DNA of 64,000 nucleotides. Origin: an uncultured Campylobacter sp. (GTDB lineage: Bacteria; Campylobacterota; Campylobacteria; Campylobacterales; Campylobacteraceae). The stretch covers positions 98,800 through 162,799 of the forward strand of contig NZ_CALKZP010000050.1 in NCBI RefSeq assembly GCF_938002845.1. Direction: 5' to 3'. The position numbers were made by a program, and so were the translations under genes. The notes under the pieces were generated by a model. That model did not search any database. It saw nothing but the letters and a program-made list of their open reading frames with translations, and had not been told where the DNA came from. This document shows positions 9,066 through 18,136 of this stretch, piece after piece (within the stretch, counting starts at the first letter, position 1; every line of letters begins with the position of its first letter).

Positions 9066-9548
9066 ATGGCATTCGTAGCAGAATATATCTCTAAAGAGGA
9101 TATTGAGAAATATGGCGTTATTGACATAGTAAATAGCTCCAGGGCAAATTTTGGTGAACTTCCATTGGGCGATCAACGTATAGAGCAGCTTGATTGGGTC
9201 ATCGATAGGCAGAGGGATATTTGGTTTATCTTTGTGTGTGATCCGCACTTACCGGATCCGCGAGATGGATTTACGGGTGAGGAGATTTATATTTTATGTT
9301 ATAAGGGAAATGTTATTGAGCTTGATATAAGGCGAATTTACGACGAAACTACCAGTAAAATGCTAGTCGATAATCCGTTTTTTATCAAATATAAGTTAGA
9401 AAGTATAAATTCCAGCACTTACGGAATTTCTTTAGATGAGCTCTATAAGGTGCTTGGTGAAGCTTTAATAGAATATGGCGAAAGCGGTATACACGGTAGA
9501 AAGTTCTTGCCAAAAGAACACGAAGTCGTAACTTTCCTGCACGATTAA
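9066..9548 (+). CDS. Unknown cytoplasmic protein, paralogue 2 of an adjacent pair
   Basis: 160 aa, starting one base after the stop of the preceding gene, so the two are cotranscribed and probably coupled; GGAAAAATAAA precedes the ATG. It shares MAFxxxxIxKxDxEKYG, the DRQ[K/R]DIWF core, an LxxxYKGNxxxLDI strand and the C-terminal ExxKxLxxxLI helix pattern with its neighbour. No signal peptide or Cys-rich motif. Function unknown; see the neighbour for the immunity-protein possibility. Confidence 0.75.
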   Translation: MAFVAEYISKEDIEKYGVIDIVNSSRANFGELPLGDQRIEQLDWVIDRQRDIWFIFVCDPHLPDPRDGFTGEEIYILCYKGNVIELDIRRIYDETTSKMLVDNPFFIKYKLESINSSTYGISLDELYKVLGEALIEYGESGIHGRKFLPKEHEVVTFLHD

Positions 9549-9819
9549 GAAAGTGCAAAAAATGACAAGCTAACAAAACTGATCAAAATTTAGCAGACAT
9601 TGCAAGCAGCGAGGATGTGCAACGGTAGCGGCACCGATGACGGTGCGAGCATGAAAGAGATTTAACAAAACGTGGCGCTAGCCTTAAACGCGATATGTAA
9701 ATTCAAAGCGAAATTTATCCAAAACCTAACCGTGAGCGAGCGCGAGATAAAATTTTACTCAAACGCCCAATGCGCGAGAATTCGCTAGCGGGCGCAGACT
9801 ATTTGTAAATTTTAAAATT

Positions 9820-10827
9820 TCACTCAAATGCCGAGCGTAGATTTAGATGCGGAACGATTTGCAGTTCTGCGGGTGCCGTGAACTCTTTTTTACGCAGCTT
9901 TTCTATCGCTGCGCGCGCGATCATGGCGGCATTGTCGGAGCAAAATTTCATCGGCGCGAAAAGTATCTCGCAGCCCGCCCGCTCGCACAGATCCGTTAGA
10001 AGTCCGCGCAGGTGCAGGTTTGCGCTCGCTCCGCCCACGACGCCGAAGCGCGTAAAGCGGCGCAGCTCAAAGATCCGCTGCAATTTATCCAGTATGTGCG
10101 CGCACGCCGCATCCTCAAAGCAGCGCGCCAGATCGCGCATCGCCTGCTCATCCAGCTCGCCCGCCTCTTTTAGCTTCTCTATCTGCACGCGCACGGCGTT
10201 TTTAAGCCCCGAAAAGCTATACTCCAGCCGCCTGTCGCCCCTTAGCGGTACGGGCAGTTCAAACCTCGGCTCGCCGCCTTTTGCAAGCTCCTCGATGAGC
10301 GCGCCGCCCGGGTAGCCGAGACCCAGCATTTTGGCGATCTTATCGAAGCTCTCGCCGAAGCTGTCGTCGCCCGTGGTCGCTAAAATTTCGATACCCCCCG
10401 CCGCGTCGATATCCAAAACCATCGTGTGTCCGCCGCTAACGAGCAAAACGCCCATCGGGAATCGCGCCTCGCCGTGCAAAAACAGCGAGTAAATGTGGCC
10501 TATGAGATGATTTACGCCGATGAGCGGCAAATTTAGCGCGAGTGCGAGCGCTTTTGCCATATTCACGCCGCCGATCAGGCTCACGCTAAGCCCTGGGGTA
10601 TTGGTCGCTGCGACGGCGCTAAGCTCGCTAAAATAGGGCTTTGCACGCTGTAAAATCCGCGGCAGCGCCTCCGTATGCAGCCTCGCGGCAAGCTCGGGCA
10701 CGACGCCGCCGTATTTGGCGTGCTCGGCCTCCTGGCTTATTTTTTCGTAAAATTTCAGCTCGAAACTGCGCTCATCCATCACCGCGACCGAGCTGTCGTC
10801 GCAGCTGCTCTCAATAGCAAGTATCAC
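9820..10827 (-). CDS. tsaD: tRNA N6-adenosine threonylcarbamoyltransferase TsaD
   Basis: Transfers the threonylcarbamoyl group to A37 of ANN-decoding tRNAs (t6A). ASKHA fold; metal-binding His107 and His111 in NHLIGHIYS, ATP-binding segments SGGHTM and GDDSFGESFDK, and the C-terminal GGASANLHLR and FCSDNAAMIA. At 335 aa it is the usual length and has no insertion. ATG start behind AAGGATTT. The minus-strand 3' flank (9549-9819) holds no gene I can support. Confidence 0.96.
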   Translation of the reverse strand: MILAIESSCDDSSVAVMDERSFELKFYEKISQEAEHAKYGGVVPELAARLHTEALPRILQRAKPYFSELSAVAATNTPGLSVSLIGGVNMAKALALALNLPLIGVNHLIGHIYSLFLHGEARFPMGVLLVSGGHTMVLDIDAAGGIEILATTGDDSFGESFDKIAKMLGLGYPGGALIEELAKGGEPRFELPVPLRGDRRLEYSFSGLKNAVRVQIEKLKEAGELDEQAMRDLARCFEDAACAHILDKLQRIFELRRFTRFGVVGGASANLHLRGLLTDLCERAGCEILFAPMKFCSDNAAMIARAAIEKLRKKEFTAPAELQIVPHLNLRSAFE

Positions 10828-11057
10828 ACAAAATCCTTAAAATTTTTCGCTCATTATACTCAAAAATCGGCGCAGATGAAATTTTAAAATTTAAAACGGC
10901 GCGCTTTAAATTTTGTCTTTGTCGCGACGTACTTCCGCTCGCGGGGCAAAATTTTAAAATGCGTCGTTCGGCTCGGTCGCAGTTTGTCTGCCGCGGCGGA
11001 TAAAATTTTAAATAGATGAAATTTTGGCAGTCGAAATTTAGCGGGCAAATTTAAAAA

Positions 11058-11086
11058 GGCCTTTGGATTTTAAAGCTCCAAAGGCC
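11058..11086 (-). terminator. Rho-independent terminator of creD
   Basis: A perfect 10-base inverted repeat GGCCTTTGGA / TCCAAAGGCC with a 9-base loop. On the minus strand it is followed by five T (complement of 11053-11057). It sits 33 bases after the creD stop, as expected for its terminator. Confidence 0.85.
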
Positions 11087-11118
11087 ATTGCGATTAAATT
11101 TAGCGGCAAATTTAAAGG

Positions 11119-12513
11119 CTAAATTTCGGGCTCTTGCTCTTGTTTTTTCTCGCCGCTTGGGATCGCGGTGTCGTACCAATCGAGCTTGCGCGTAAAATAC
11201 ATTACCAAAGAAATCACCGCGAAGATCATCAAACTTCCCATTAATAGGGCGTAGTCTTCGGAATTTAAGATAACATAGAGGATCGCATATGAAACGAGCT
11301 GAACGCAAGTGATGAAAACGCCCCAGCGCGCGCCTTTGAAAATCGCGCTTGCGTAGAAAAATACTATCGCGCTTACCGCGATCGCCGAGATAGCGTAGCT
11401 GATCGCAAAGCCGATGTGTTCGGAGAGCGAGAGCACAAGCAGGTAGAAAACGACGTCCTCAAGTCCTATTAATAGGTATTGGATCGGGTGGATGCGCTCG
11501 TGAGTATAAACCTCGCACAAAAAGATCGCTAAAAACGGCACCGCTAAGAATAACAACGCGTAATCCGTGCAGCGCTTAATCAGCGAGTAGTTGTTCACGG
11601 GCTCGATGAAGCCGATACTTACGGCGTCGTTTCTATCGTCGTAGCTGCGCCGGCTCGTCATCGCAATCTGCGTGTCTTGATCTGCTAGCCACGCAGGAGC
11701 AATGCCCGCGGCTAAGCCTGTAACTTCCCACGAAGCTTTAAAGCCGCTAGCGCTTACCTCGCGCGATTTGGCGATAAAGCCGCCGCCAAAGCTAGGCGAT
11801 GACCAAGTAGAGCTAATTTCAAAACGGCTATTTTGTGCGATCGGAGCTAGATGAAGCGCCTCGCCGCCTTGGATTTTAAGCGTACCGCTGATGCTAAAAT
11901 CAGACGACAGCGCGGAAGCGGGGAGCTTGTAGATTAGGCTTCGATCAAAAATTTTAGCTTCGGTGTTGCCGTGATATTGCTTAAGCTCCTTGCCGTTTAA
12001 GCTTAAAGCGGGGGAGGCGGTGAAAGATTTTTGATTGCCTACGCCGAGCACTAGCACGGCTTCGTCGAAATTTAGCCGCGCAGGATCGACGCCGAGCTCG
12101 GTATAGTTTATCGCCTCAAAGTCCGCCTTAAGCGCAAAATCGCCGTTATATATCGGAACGCGAAAAATCCCGCGCTTTAGATAGGTGGGGTCGATCTCCG
12201 CCGCGAGAGAGTAGTTTTTAGGTACGATGATGAAATTTTTCTCTACGCGCCTTTTTATGAGCTCGTTGTTGCTTTTATCTATCGCTTCGATTATCTCTGC
12301 GTAGGGCACGACGATCGCGAGACCCTGGATTTGCAGCTCGCCGCCCACCGGTGTGAGGATCGAATCCTGCGCGAGCTGCTTGGTTTCGGAGCGCGAGTAG
12401 GTAAGATTATCGATAAAGCTTAGTGGGATTAGCAGCAGCAAAAGCAGCACTAAAACTATGAACGGTTTCGTCCAAAATGCCCCGCGAATGGCATTTTTAG
12501 TAGAATTTAACAA
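11119..12513 (-). CDS. creD: CreD family inner membrane protein
   Basis: Polytopic inner membrane protein of the CreD/CET family; overexpression of E. coli CreD affects envelope integrity and colicin tolerance, but the biochemical role is not known. The N terminus has one helix (about residues 17-33), followed by a large periplasmic beta-rich domain to about 300 containing the family motifs RGIFRVPIYNG and LxVGxxN. The C-terminal third has five to six hydrophobic helices, beginning CTDYALLFLAVPFLAIFLCE, where the family segment HPIQYLLIGL follows. 464 aa, near the usual length. No creBC regulators lie nearby. ATG start behind AAAAGGAGAG. Confidence 0.9.
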   Translation of the reverse strand: MLNSTKNAIRGAFWTKPFIVLVLLLLLLIPLSFIDNLTYSRSETKQLAQDSILTPVGGELQIQGLAIVVPYAEIIEAIDKSNNELIKRRVEKNFIIVPKNYSLAAEIDPTYLKRGIFRVPIYNGDFALKADFEAINYTELGVDPARLNFDEAVLVLGVGNQKSFTASPALSLNGKELKQYHGNTEAKIFDRSLIYKLPASALSSDFSISGTLKIQGGEALHLAPIAQNSRFEISSTWSSPSFGGGFIAKSREVSASGFKASWEVTGLAAGIAPAWLADQDTQIAMTSRRSYDDRNDAVSIGFIEPVNNYSLIKRCTDYALLFLAVPFLAIFLCEVYTHERIHPIQYLLIGLEDVVFYLLVLSLSEHIGFAISYAISAIAVSAIVFFYASAIFKGARWGVFITCVQLVSYAILYVILNSEDYALLMGSLMIFAVISLVMYFTRKLDWYDTAIPSGEKKQEQEPEI

Positions 12514-12729
12514 AGGCTCTCCTTTTAAGTAGAATTTAAAACAGAATTTTAACGATGAAGAGTAAACGGACGGCGCTTTAAGCGGGAGGAATTTTATAAA
12601 TTCTAAACGAACTTCGGATGTGAAGCGCTGCGGATATCGCTTTTAATTTTGGGGATTTTGCCGTAAGCTAGAATTTCATTGCGAATGAGAATTTTACGAG
12701 AAAAATTTTTGTTAGTAGAATTTAAAAGC

Positions 12730-12797
12730 TTGAAATTCTAAGTCTAAGAATTTCAAATTTACAAAGCCCTAGGAATTTTGAAATTCCAAGGGCTTTG
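12730..12797. terminator. Two tandem hairpins between the receptor gene and creD
   Basis: First hairpin: TTGAAATTCT / AGAATTTCAA (12730-12739, 12747-12756). Second: a 17-base stem with one mismatch, 12762-12778 with 12781-12797, core AAAGCCCT / AGGGCTTT, loop of two. Transcription of the receptor gene (minus) enters the second one first. T-runs on the minus strand are weak, so termination there is likely but not certain. The rest of 12514-12857 contains no gene. Confidence 0.6.
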
Positions 12798-12857
12798 AAT
12801 TTTTAAAATTTCGCCGCTTTAGCGTGCAAAATTTCGTACCGTCATCTCGCGTAAGCT

Positions 12858-14927
12858 TTAAAATTTATACGCCACGCTTAGCTTGAAATTTCGTCCAGGC
12901 TCCCAGTCGATAGCATTTGAATCTCCGGTGAAATCGGTACTGCGCTGCGAGTGCGATGCGTAGGCTTTATCAAAGAGATTGTAAACGCCCGCGTTGATCT
13001 CAAGCCCTTTAAATCGCCCACTATCCGGAGCGTAGGTCACATATAGATCGTGAACCGCGTAGCTAGGCACTTTTGTTTTTTCGTCGCTATTTGCGGAGGC
13101 TACGTTTTTGGAGTTGAAAAATAGTAAGTTATAGCCCAGCAGTAGATCCGCCGCAGAGATTGCGTACTCGGCATTGAAGGTGTATTTATCGCCATAGTCG
13201 CGGTAGCCGATGATGTTTGAGCTTAGATAGCCCGAGCCGCTGCGCACGCGGTCTTTATATTCTACGTGCTGGTGGGTGTAACCCGCAGCAAGGCTCAAAT
13301 CATCTAATATCAATCTTGCGAAAAGCTCGACGCCGTCAATGTCCGCGCCGCCTGCATTAGCCCTGCATAAGGTATTTGCTGCTCCTCCCGGGCAGCCGAT
13401 AACGCCGCCGCGAGCATTGTTATCTACGATGAGATTTTTATATTCCGTCCTGAAATACTTCGCAGTTAGGCTTACCGAGGAATTCTCTCCTAGCTCGCTT
13501 TCGTAGCGACCGCCTATTTCGTAGGCGTTGCCCGTAGTGGCTTTTAAATTTTCGTTAGCCATCCAGCTTAGCGGTCTGCCACGGCTAGTGCCCGCAGCCA
13601 TCATGCTCTCCATTACGTCGGGTCCTCTAAATACTCGCGCATAGCTCGCAAATGCCCCAAATCCAGCGCCAATCTCGTAATCAAGCGCCAAGGCGGGGCT
13701 TACTTCGTCAAATTTATATTTGTAGCTAGAGATATTAGCGCCTCTGCCGTTATAAGTCTTTAGCTCGTGCCTTTCGTAGCGCACGCCGGGAGTTACCGTA
13801 AGCCCGCCGTAGCGCATAGCATCCTCGATATAAAAGCTATAATTATCGACCTTTTCGGGGCGTAGATTGCCGGGCTTAACGTAGTTTTCGGAGCGGTAGT
13901 AATCAAAGCCATAACGCAACGTATGCGCTAAATCGCCCGTTTCAAATTTACTCTTAGCGCCGATTTTGCTGCCTTTGGTCTCGACGCCCCATTTTACGTT
14001 CGTTGAAGTCGATCCGATGCGTTGATGTTTGGTGTAATATCCCGTGATGTCGAGTTCTAGCAAGTCGCTTGGATTATACGTGTATTTGATCGTGTGCGTA
14101 TCGCGCTCGTATTTGTGGTTATCCAGCTGTCCGTTCAGCCAAGAGCCGAATTCCGGTCGCAGCGGATAGAGACCTTTATACTGCATATGCTCGGTAGATA
14201 GTGAAATTTTATGGAAATCCAAAAAGCTATAGCCCGCCTTGAATAGATAATTTATATCGTTGCCATCACCGCCCGTAGGTTTGCCATTGCCGGATTCGCC
14301 GAAGCCGTATCCGTAGTGCTTAAACGCAGCAAGCATATCTAGGCTATCAAACGCCCTGCCATAAAGCATCGCGCTTTGCGAATAGCCTTCGTTATTGCTT
14401 GTATAGCCCACTTTGAGCTTGGCGCCTATATCCTGACCCTTTTCGAGCAGGTCGTTGGCATCCACAGTCTTAAAAGCTACCGAGCCACCCAAGGCGCCCG
14501 AGCCGTTCACGACCGAGCGCGCGCCGACATCGATCTCTACGGCTTTGATAAGATCCGGATCGATTAGTAAATCGGCGTTGTGGTGGAAGGTATTGCCGTT
14601 TTGTTTCGCGCCGTCAATCGTGATATTTAGACCGCGATCGCTCACGCCGCGCATATAAATTTTTTGATTCATGCCGTTGGTGCCGCCCACATAAACGCCT
14701 GGGATGTCGCGAAATACATCTTTGATGAGCGTAGCGTTGCGAGTATTGATTTTGATATCATCCACGGTGCTAGGTGTGCTAGAATCGCTAGTAACTTCGA
14801 TTACGTCCAGGCTTTGCCTATTTGAATCTTTGCTTTTGGATACGTCCGTAGCGCTTGATTTCTCGTCTGCTTGTGCGCTTAAGCAAAGAACTGCGCACAA
14901 GGACAAAGCCAGATGAAATTTTTTCAT
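12858..14927 (-). CDS. TonB-dependent outer membrane receptor (heme or ferric-complex type)
   Basis: 689 aa with signal peptide MKKFHLALSLCAVLCLSAQA. Plug domain about residues 40-160 with the conserved TLIKDVFRDIPGVYVGG and RGVSDRGLNITIDG; then a 22-strand barrel ending in ...FKLSVAYKF with the terminal Phe expected for barrel insertion. FRGP followed by a WMANENLKAT segment resembles the FRAP and NPNL boxes of heme/hemoglobin receptors, which suggests heme as substrate, but ferric siderophores are not excluded. Divergent from exbB-exbD-tonB, with Fur-like dyads between them: a complete iron uptake cassette for the outer membrane step. Confidence 0.9.
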   Translation of the reverse strand: MKKFHLALSLCAVLCLSAQADEKSSATDVSKSKDSNRQSLDVIEVTSDSSTPSTVDDIKINTRNATLIKDVFRDIPGVYVGGTNGMNQKIYMRGVSDRGLNITIDGAKQNGNTFHHNADLLIDPDLIKAVEIDVGARSVVNGSGALGGSVAFKTVDANDLLEKGQDIGAKLKVGYTSNNEGYSQSAMLYGRAFDSLDMLAAFKHYGYGFGESGNGKPTGGDGNDINYLFKAGYSFLDFHKISLSTEHMQYKGLYPLRPEFGSWLNGQLDNHKYERDTHTIKYTYNPSDLLELDITGYYTKHQRIGSTSTNVKWGVETKGSKIGAKSKFETGDLAHTLRYGFDYYRSENYVKPGNLRPEKVDNYSFYIEDAMRYGGLTVTPGVRYERHELKTYNGRGANISSYKYKFDEVSPALALDYEIGAGFGAFASYARVFRGPDVMESMMAAGTSRGRPLSWMANENLKATTGNAYEIGGRYESELGENSSVSLTAKYFRTEYKNLIVDNNARGGVIGCPGGAANTLCRANAGGADIDGVELFARLILDDLSLAAGYTHQHVEYKDRVRSGSGYLSSNIIGYRDYGDKYTFNAEYAISAADLLLGYNLLFFNSKNVASANSDEKTKVPSYAVHDLYVTYAPDSGRFKGLEINAGVYNLFDKAYASHSQRSTDFTGDSNAIDWEPGRNFKLSVAYKF

Positions 14928-15200
14928 ACGAAACTCCTAAATGATAATGAGATTAAAAAACGGTAATTAATATAAAATTAATCCTTTATTTTATATTAAT
15001 TATCAAGACATTTTAAAATCATTAGAATTTTATCTCCGAATGCTTTGTTATCATTAAATAAAGCTAAATGATAAAATATAATTTAAATATCGCTCATCAA
15101 AATTTTAGTAAAAATTAAATCTACTTTTGATAAAATCGCTCATTTTTTAGCAAATGGATCTGCTAAATTTATAAAATTTTAAAATTCTTAAGGAGAGCTT
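14928..15200. promoter_or_regulatory. Divergent iron-type control region between receptor and exbB
   Basis: AT-rich spacer with three symmetrical elements. A Fur-like AAATGATAATGAGATT lies at 14939-14954 next to the receptor start. A perfect 15-base inverted repeat (14964-14978 with 14988-15002, loop 9) covers the likely receptor promoter. TTATCATT (15048-15055) and AATGATAA (15067-15074) form a second dyad, directly before a TATAAT (15077-15082) that could serve exbB. An AAGGAG lies before the exbB ATG. The pattern fits Fur repression of both directions; the protein bound is inferred. Confidence 0.65.
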
Positions 15201-15629
15201 ATGGGCATTATGGAATTTTTGGCGCATTACGTGGATTACATTATCTTTGCAATCCTCGGATTTATGAGCTTTTTAGTCGTGTGGTTTACTATCGAAAGGC
15301 TGCTTTTTTATTCGAAGGTTAAGGCGAGCAATTACAAAAGCAAGGCGCTTTACGAAGAGGCTCTGACAAAAAATCTAACGACGCTTTACATCGTTTATTC
15401 AAATGCCCCGTATATCGGTCTTTTAGGTACTGTCATCGGCATTATGATCACCTTTTTTGATATGAGTACCGCAAGCGGTATCGATACCAAGGCTATCATG
15501 CAAGGTCTCTCGCTTGCCCTTAAAGCTACGGCTACCGGTCTAGTCGTCGCCGTACCTACGCTCATCATCTACAACGGTTTCGTCCGCAAGGTAGATGTGC
15601 TTCTAAACCGCTACGATGAGGTTAAATAA
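15201..15629 (+). CDS. exbB: ExbB, proton-channel subunit of the TonB motor
   Basis: 142 aa, the short form usual in Campylobacter and Helicobacter. Three membrane segments: residues about 13-32, a second starting about 55 (NAPYIGLLGTVIGIMITFF), and a third near 105-125 (LKATATGLVVAVPTLIIY). The conserved glycine-rich GLLGTVIGI and the LKATATGLVVAVP segment are the ExbB/TolQ signatures. It forms the inner membrane pentamer that uses proton-motive force to energise TonB. ATG behind AAGGAGAGCTT. ExbD starts at the base after its stop. Confidence 0.95.
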   Translation: MGIMEFLAHYVDYIIFAILGFMSFLVVWFTIERLLFYSKVKASNYKSKALYEEALTKNLTTLYIVYSNAPYIGLLGTVIGIMITFFDMSTASGIDTKAIMQGLSLALKATATGLVVAVPTLIIYNGFVRKVDVLLNRYDEVK

Positions 15630-16013
15630 ATGAGCATTCCTAGACGAGACGGGCTAAATATCGTCCCGTTCATCGACATTATGCTGGTGCTGTTAGCGAT
15701 CGTGCTTAGTGTCTCGACTTTCATTGCGCAGGGGCATATTAAGGTAAATCTTCCATCTTCTTCAAGCTCGCAAAACCCGCAAGAGGATAAAAAAGTTACC
15801 ATTAAAGTGGATAGTGAATCTAAAATTTACCTAGACGATATTACAATAAGCGAGGATGAGCTTGAGAAAAAAATTGCCGCACTCGATAAAAACGATCTTG
15901 TCGTATTGAAAAACGATAAAGACTCGAAATTTTCCTCTTTCATTTCTATCATGGATGTCCTAAAAAAGGCGGGCCATGAAAAATTTGCGATCGTGACCGA
16001 AAAAGAGCAATGA
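15630..16013 (+). CDS. exbD: ExbD, TonB motor subunit
   Basis: 127 aa, single N-terminal membrane helix (about 12-32) with the conserved Asp16 in VPFIDIMLVLL, the residue protonated in the ExbD/TolR family. A short periplasmic linker rich in Ser leads to a small C-terminal alpha/beta domain with YLDDITISEDEL. It begins at the base after the exbB stop and overlaps tonB by four bases, so the three genes are translated as one unit. Confidence 0.95.
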   Translation: MSIPRRDGLNIVPFIDIMLVLLAIVLSVSTFIAQGHIKVNLPSSSSSQNPQEDKKVTIKVDSESKIYLDDITISEDELEKKIAALDKNDLVVLKNDKDSKFSSFISIMDVLKKAGHEKFAIVTEKEQ

Positions 16014-16858
16014 ATAAAGATAGCGCAATAGGCTTCATTGTATCTTTGGTGCTGCATTGCATCATCGCTGTAGGTGTTTTTGTTCTTTTATCGTCGGCAC
16101 CGAAGCCGCCTAGCATGCCCGATATGATAGCCTTTTCTATCGATAGCATAATGGATGAGGCCAAGCAGGGCGATATCTCCGATGAACCCAATATCCCGCC
16201 TCCTTCCGATCAGTCCGAACCGGATCCTGAGCCAGAGCCCACTCCGCCGGAGCCCGAGCCCGAACCGGAACCAACTCCGCCTGAACCGGAGCCAATACCG
16301 GAGCCCGAGCCGATTCCTGAACCGGAGCCTATACCAGAGCCCGTAGTCGAAAAACCAAAACCGGTCGAAAAGCCTAAGCCAAAGCCGGTAGAAAAACCAA
16401 AACCGGTCGAAAAACCTAAGCCGAAAAAAGAGCATAAAGTTCAAAGCAGCGATAGGAATTTAACGGCGAAGTTTGATCCGACAAAGCCTATTTCACTGGG
16501 TAGCGGCGGGGGCGGCGGTTCCAGTAGCGTAGGTGGTGGTAGCGACGCTATAACAAGCCGCGGAGATCCTAGCAATAGCGATGTCGGCAAGAAAATTTTC
16601 GCCATCATTTCTCGCTACGCGCAGTCGCATTATCCAAAAAATGCGCAACGTATGCGTAAAATCGGCGTCGTAGGCGTGCACTTTACCTATACGGCAAGTG
16701 GCGATGTTAAGGGTCTTCGCGTTACGTCTTCCTCGAATGTCGATTCACTTGATGAGGGCGCATTAAGCGCAGTCGAGCGCACAAAAGGTAGCTTTCCAAA
16801 GGTCGAGAAAGATATGGAATTTAACTTTAGCATAAAGTATACGCTAAATTTCAACTAG
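16010..16858 (+). CDS. tonB: TonB energy transducer
   Basis: 282 aa. N-terminal anchor at about 8-28 (FIVSLVLHCIIAVGVFVLL) with the His in SLVLHC that corresponds to the essential TonB helix His. Residues about 63-110 are a Pro-Glu repeat (PEPEP, IPEPEP), followed by a Pro-Lys repeat (EKPKPVEKPKPK) to about 142, spanning the periplasm; then a Gly/Ser linker and a C-terminal domain (about 195-282) with YPKNAQRMRKIGVVGVHFTYTA that contacts receptor TonB boxes. The acidic half preceding the basic half is typical. Starts inside the exbD stop. Confidence 0.95.
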   Translation: MNKDSAIGFIVSLVLHCIIAVGVFVLLSSAPKPPSMPDMIAFSIDSIMDEAKQGDISDEPNIPPPSDQSEPDPEPEPTPPEPEPEPEPTPPEPEPIPEPEPIPEPEPIPEPVVEKPKPVEKPKPKPVEKPKPVEKPKPKKEHKVQSSDRNLTAKFDPTKPISLGSGGGGGSSSVGGGSDAITSRGDPSNSDVGKKIFAIISRYAQSHYPKNAQRMRKIGVVGVHFTYTASGDVKGLRVTSSSNVDSLDEGALSAVERTKGSFPKVEKDMEFNFSIKYTLNFN

Positions 16859-16887
16859 CCTTAAAGCTTCTACTAAAACTTCTGCCG

Positions 16888-16917
16888 GAGCGGTAAAATT
16901 TTAAAAATTCACCGCTC
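16888..16917 (+). terminator. Probable terminator after tonB
   Basis: GAGCGGT (16888-16894) pairs with ACCGCTC (16911-16917); the inner bases extend the stem as AAAATTTT against AAAATT with two mismatches. It lies 30 bases after the tonB stop. The T-run is short. The remaining spacer to 17188 contains only RAATTY-rich sequence and no gene. Confidence 0.55.
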
Positions 16918-17188
16918 TTGCCGCTTTATCTTAACTCGCAAAATTCCATCTTGGCGAAGTAAAATTTTAAATTCGCCGCTTCTGCCGCGCTAGTTTTTAC
17001 AAACGGATTGGCGCCGTGAAATTTAAAATTTAAACGGAGAAAATTATGTCTTTTCAAATTTAGCTAAGCAAGCATCTTAAAGCGTTAAAATTTTAAATTT
17101 AAGCTGCGAAATTGCTAGGAAATTCCACTGATTTTAATGGAATTTTTACTATAATTTCGTATGAAATTTAAAAGATTAAAGGAAATTT

Positions 17189-18136
17189 ATGATAGACGTT
17201 TACGACTTGGCGGTGATCGGCGGCGGTCCTTGCGGCATCGCTTCCGTAGTAGAAGCCAAAAGAAACGGGCTCGCTCACGTACTTCTGCTTGAAAAAGGCG
17301 ACAATCACTCTCAAACGATTAGGCAGTTTTACAAAGATAAAAAGCGCGTCGATAAAGAATATAAGGGCTTTGACAGCGAGACGCGTGGCTCTATTTCGTT
17401 TGAAACCGGCACGAAAGAGAGCGTGCTAAATTATTTCGACGAGCTCTTAGATAGCGATGAAATCGATACGAATTTCAAAAGTGAGGTCGAAAAGATCGAA
17501 AAGCACGCAGATGAGTTTTATATCACGACTAACTCGGCTGGATACCGCGCGCGCAACGTCATCGTCGCAATTGGCAGGATGGGCAAGCCCAATAAGCCCG
17601 CTTATAAAATTCCGCCTTCGATCACGCAACGGGTAAATTTCAATCTTGATAAATGCACGATCAATGAAAAAATTCTAGTCGTCGGAGGTGGTAACTCAGC
17701 CGCTGAATACGCTATAGCGCTATGTAAGACCAATGTCGTAACGCTTTGCTATCGCAAGCCTAAATTTACCCGCCTAAACGAGACGAACGAAAGCGACGTA
17801 ATGCGCGAGACCAAATACGGCAACATCATCTTGCGTTTAGGCATCGATATAGAGGCTCTTGAGAATGAAAACGGCAAGGTGCTGGTAAAATTTGATGATG
17901 GCACCGAGCTCGTGTTTGACCGCGTGATATACGCGATCGGCGGCACGAGCCCGATTGATTTTCTTAAAAAATGCGGCATCGCTTACGACGAAAACGGCGT
18001 GCCGATCGTGGATGAAAATCTTCAAACTGCCACTAGTGGGCTTTACGTGGGCGGAGATCTCATCAGCAGAAGCGGCGGATCGATCGTGGTGGCGATAAAT
18101 CACGCTCATACCATCATCAAAAATATCCGCAGATGA
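17189..18136 (+). CDS. FAD/NAD(P)-dependent oxidoreductase, YpdA/TrxB-like, no CxxC
   Basis: 315 aa two-dinucleotide-fold flavoprotein. FAD motif GGGPCG near residue 11, NAD(P) motif GGGNSAAEY near 167, and the C-terminal GLYVGGDLISRSGG FAD segment. The overall order matches thioredoxin reductase, but the redox CxxC is missing; this is the arrangement of YpdA-type bacillithiol disulfide reductases and ferredoxin-NADP reductases. The electron acceptor here is unknown, and Campylobacter does not make bacillithiol as far as is known. ATG behind AAAGGAAAT. Its stop overlaps the next ATG (ATGA). Confidence 0.8.
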   Translation: MIDVYDLAVIGGGPCGIASVVEAKRNGLAHVLLLEKGDNHSQTIRQFYKDKKRVDKEYKGFDSETRGSISFETGTKESVLNYFDELLDSDEIDTNFKSEVEKIEKHADEFYITTNSAGYRARNVIVAIGRMGKPNKPAYKIPPSITQRVNFNLDKCTINEKILVVGGGNSAAEYAIALCKTNVVTLCYRKPKFTRLNETNESDVMRETKYGNIILRLGIDIEALENENGKVLVKFDDGTELVFDRVIYAIGGTSPIDFLKKCGIAYDENGVPIVDENLQTATSGLYVGGDLISRSGGSIVVAINHAHTIIKNIRR

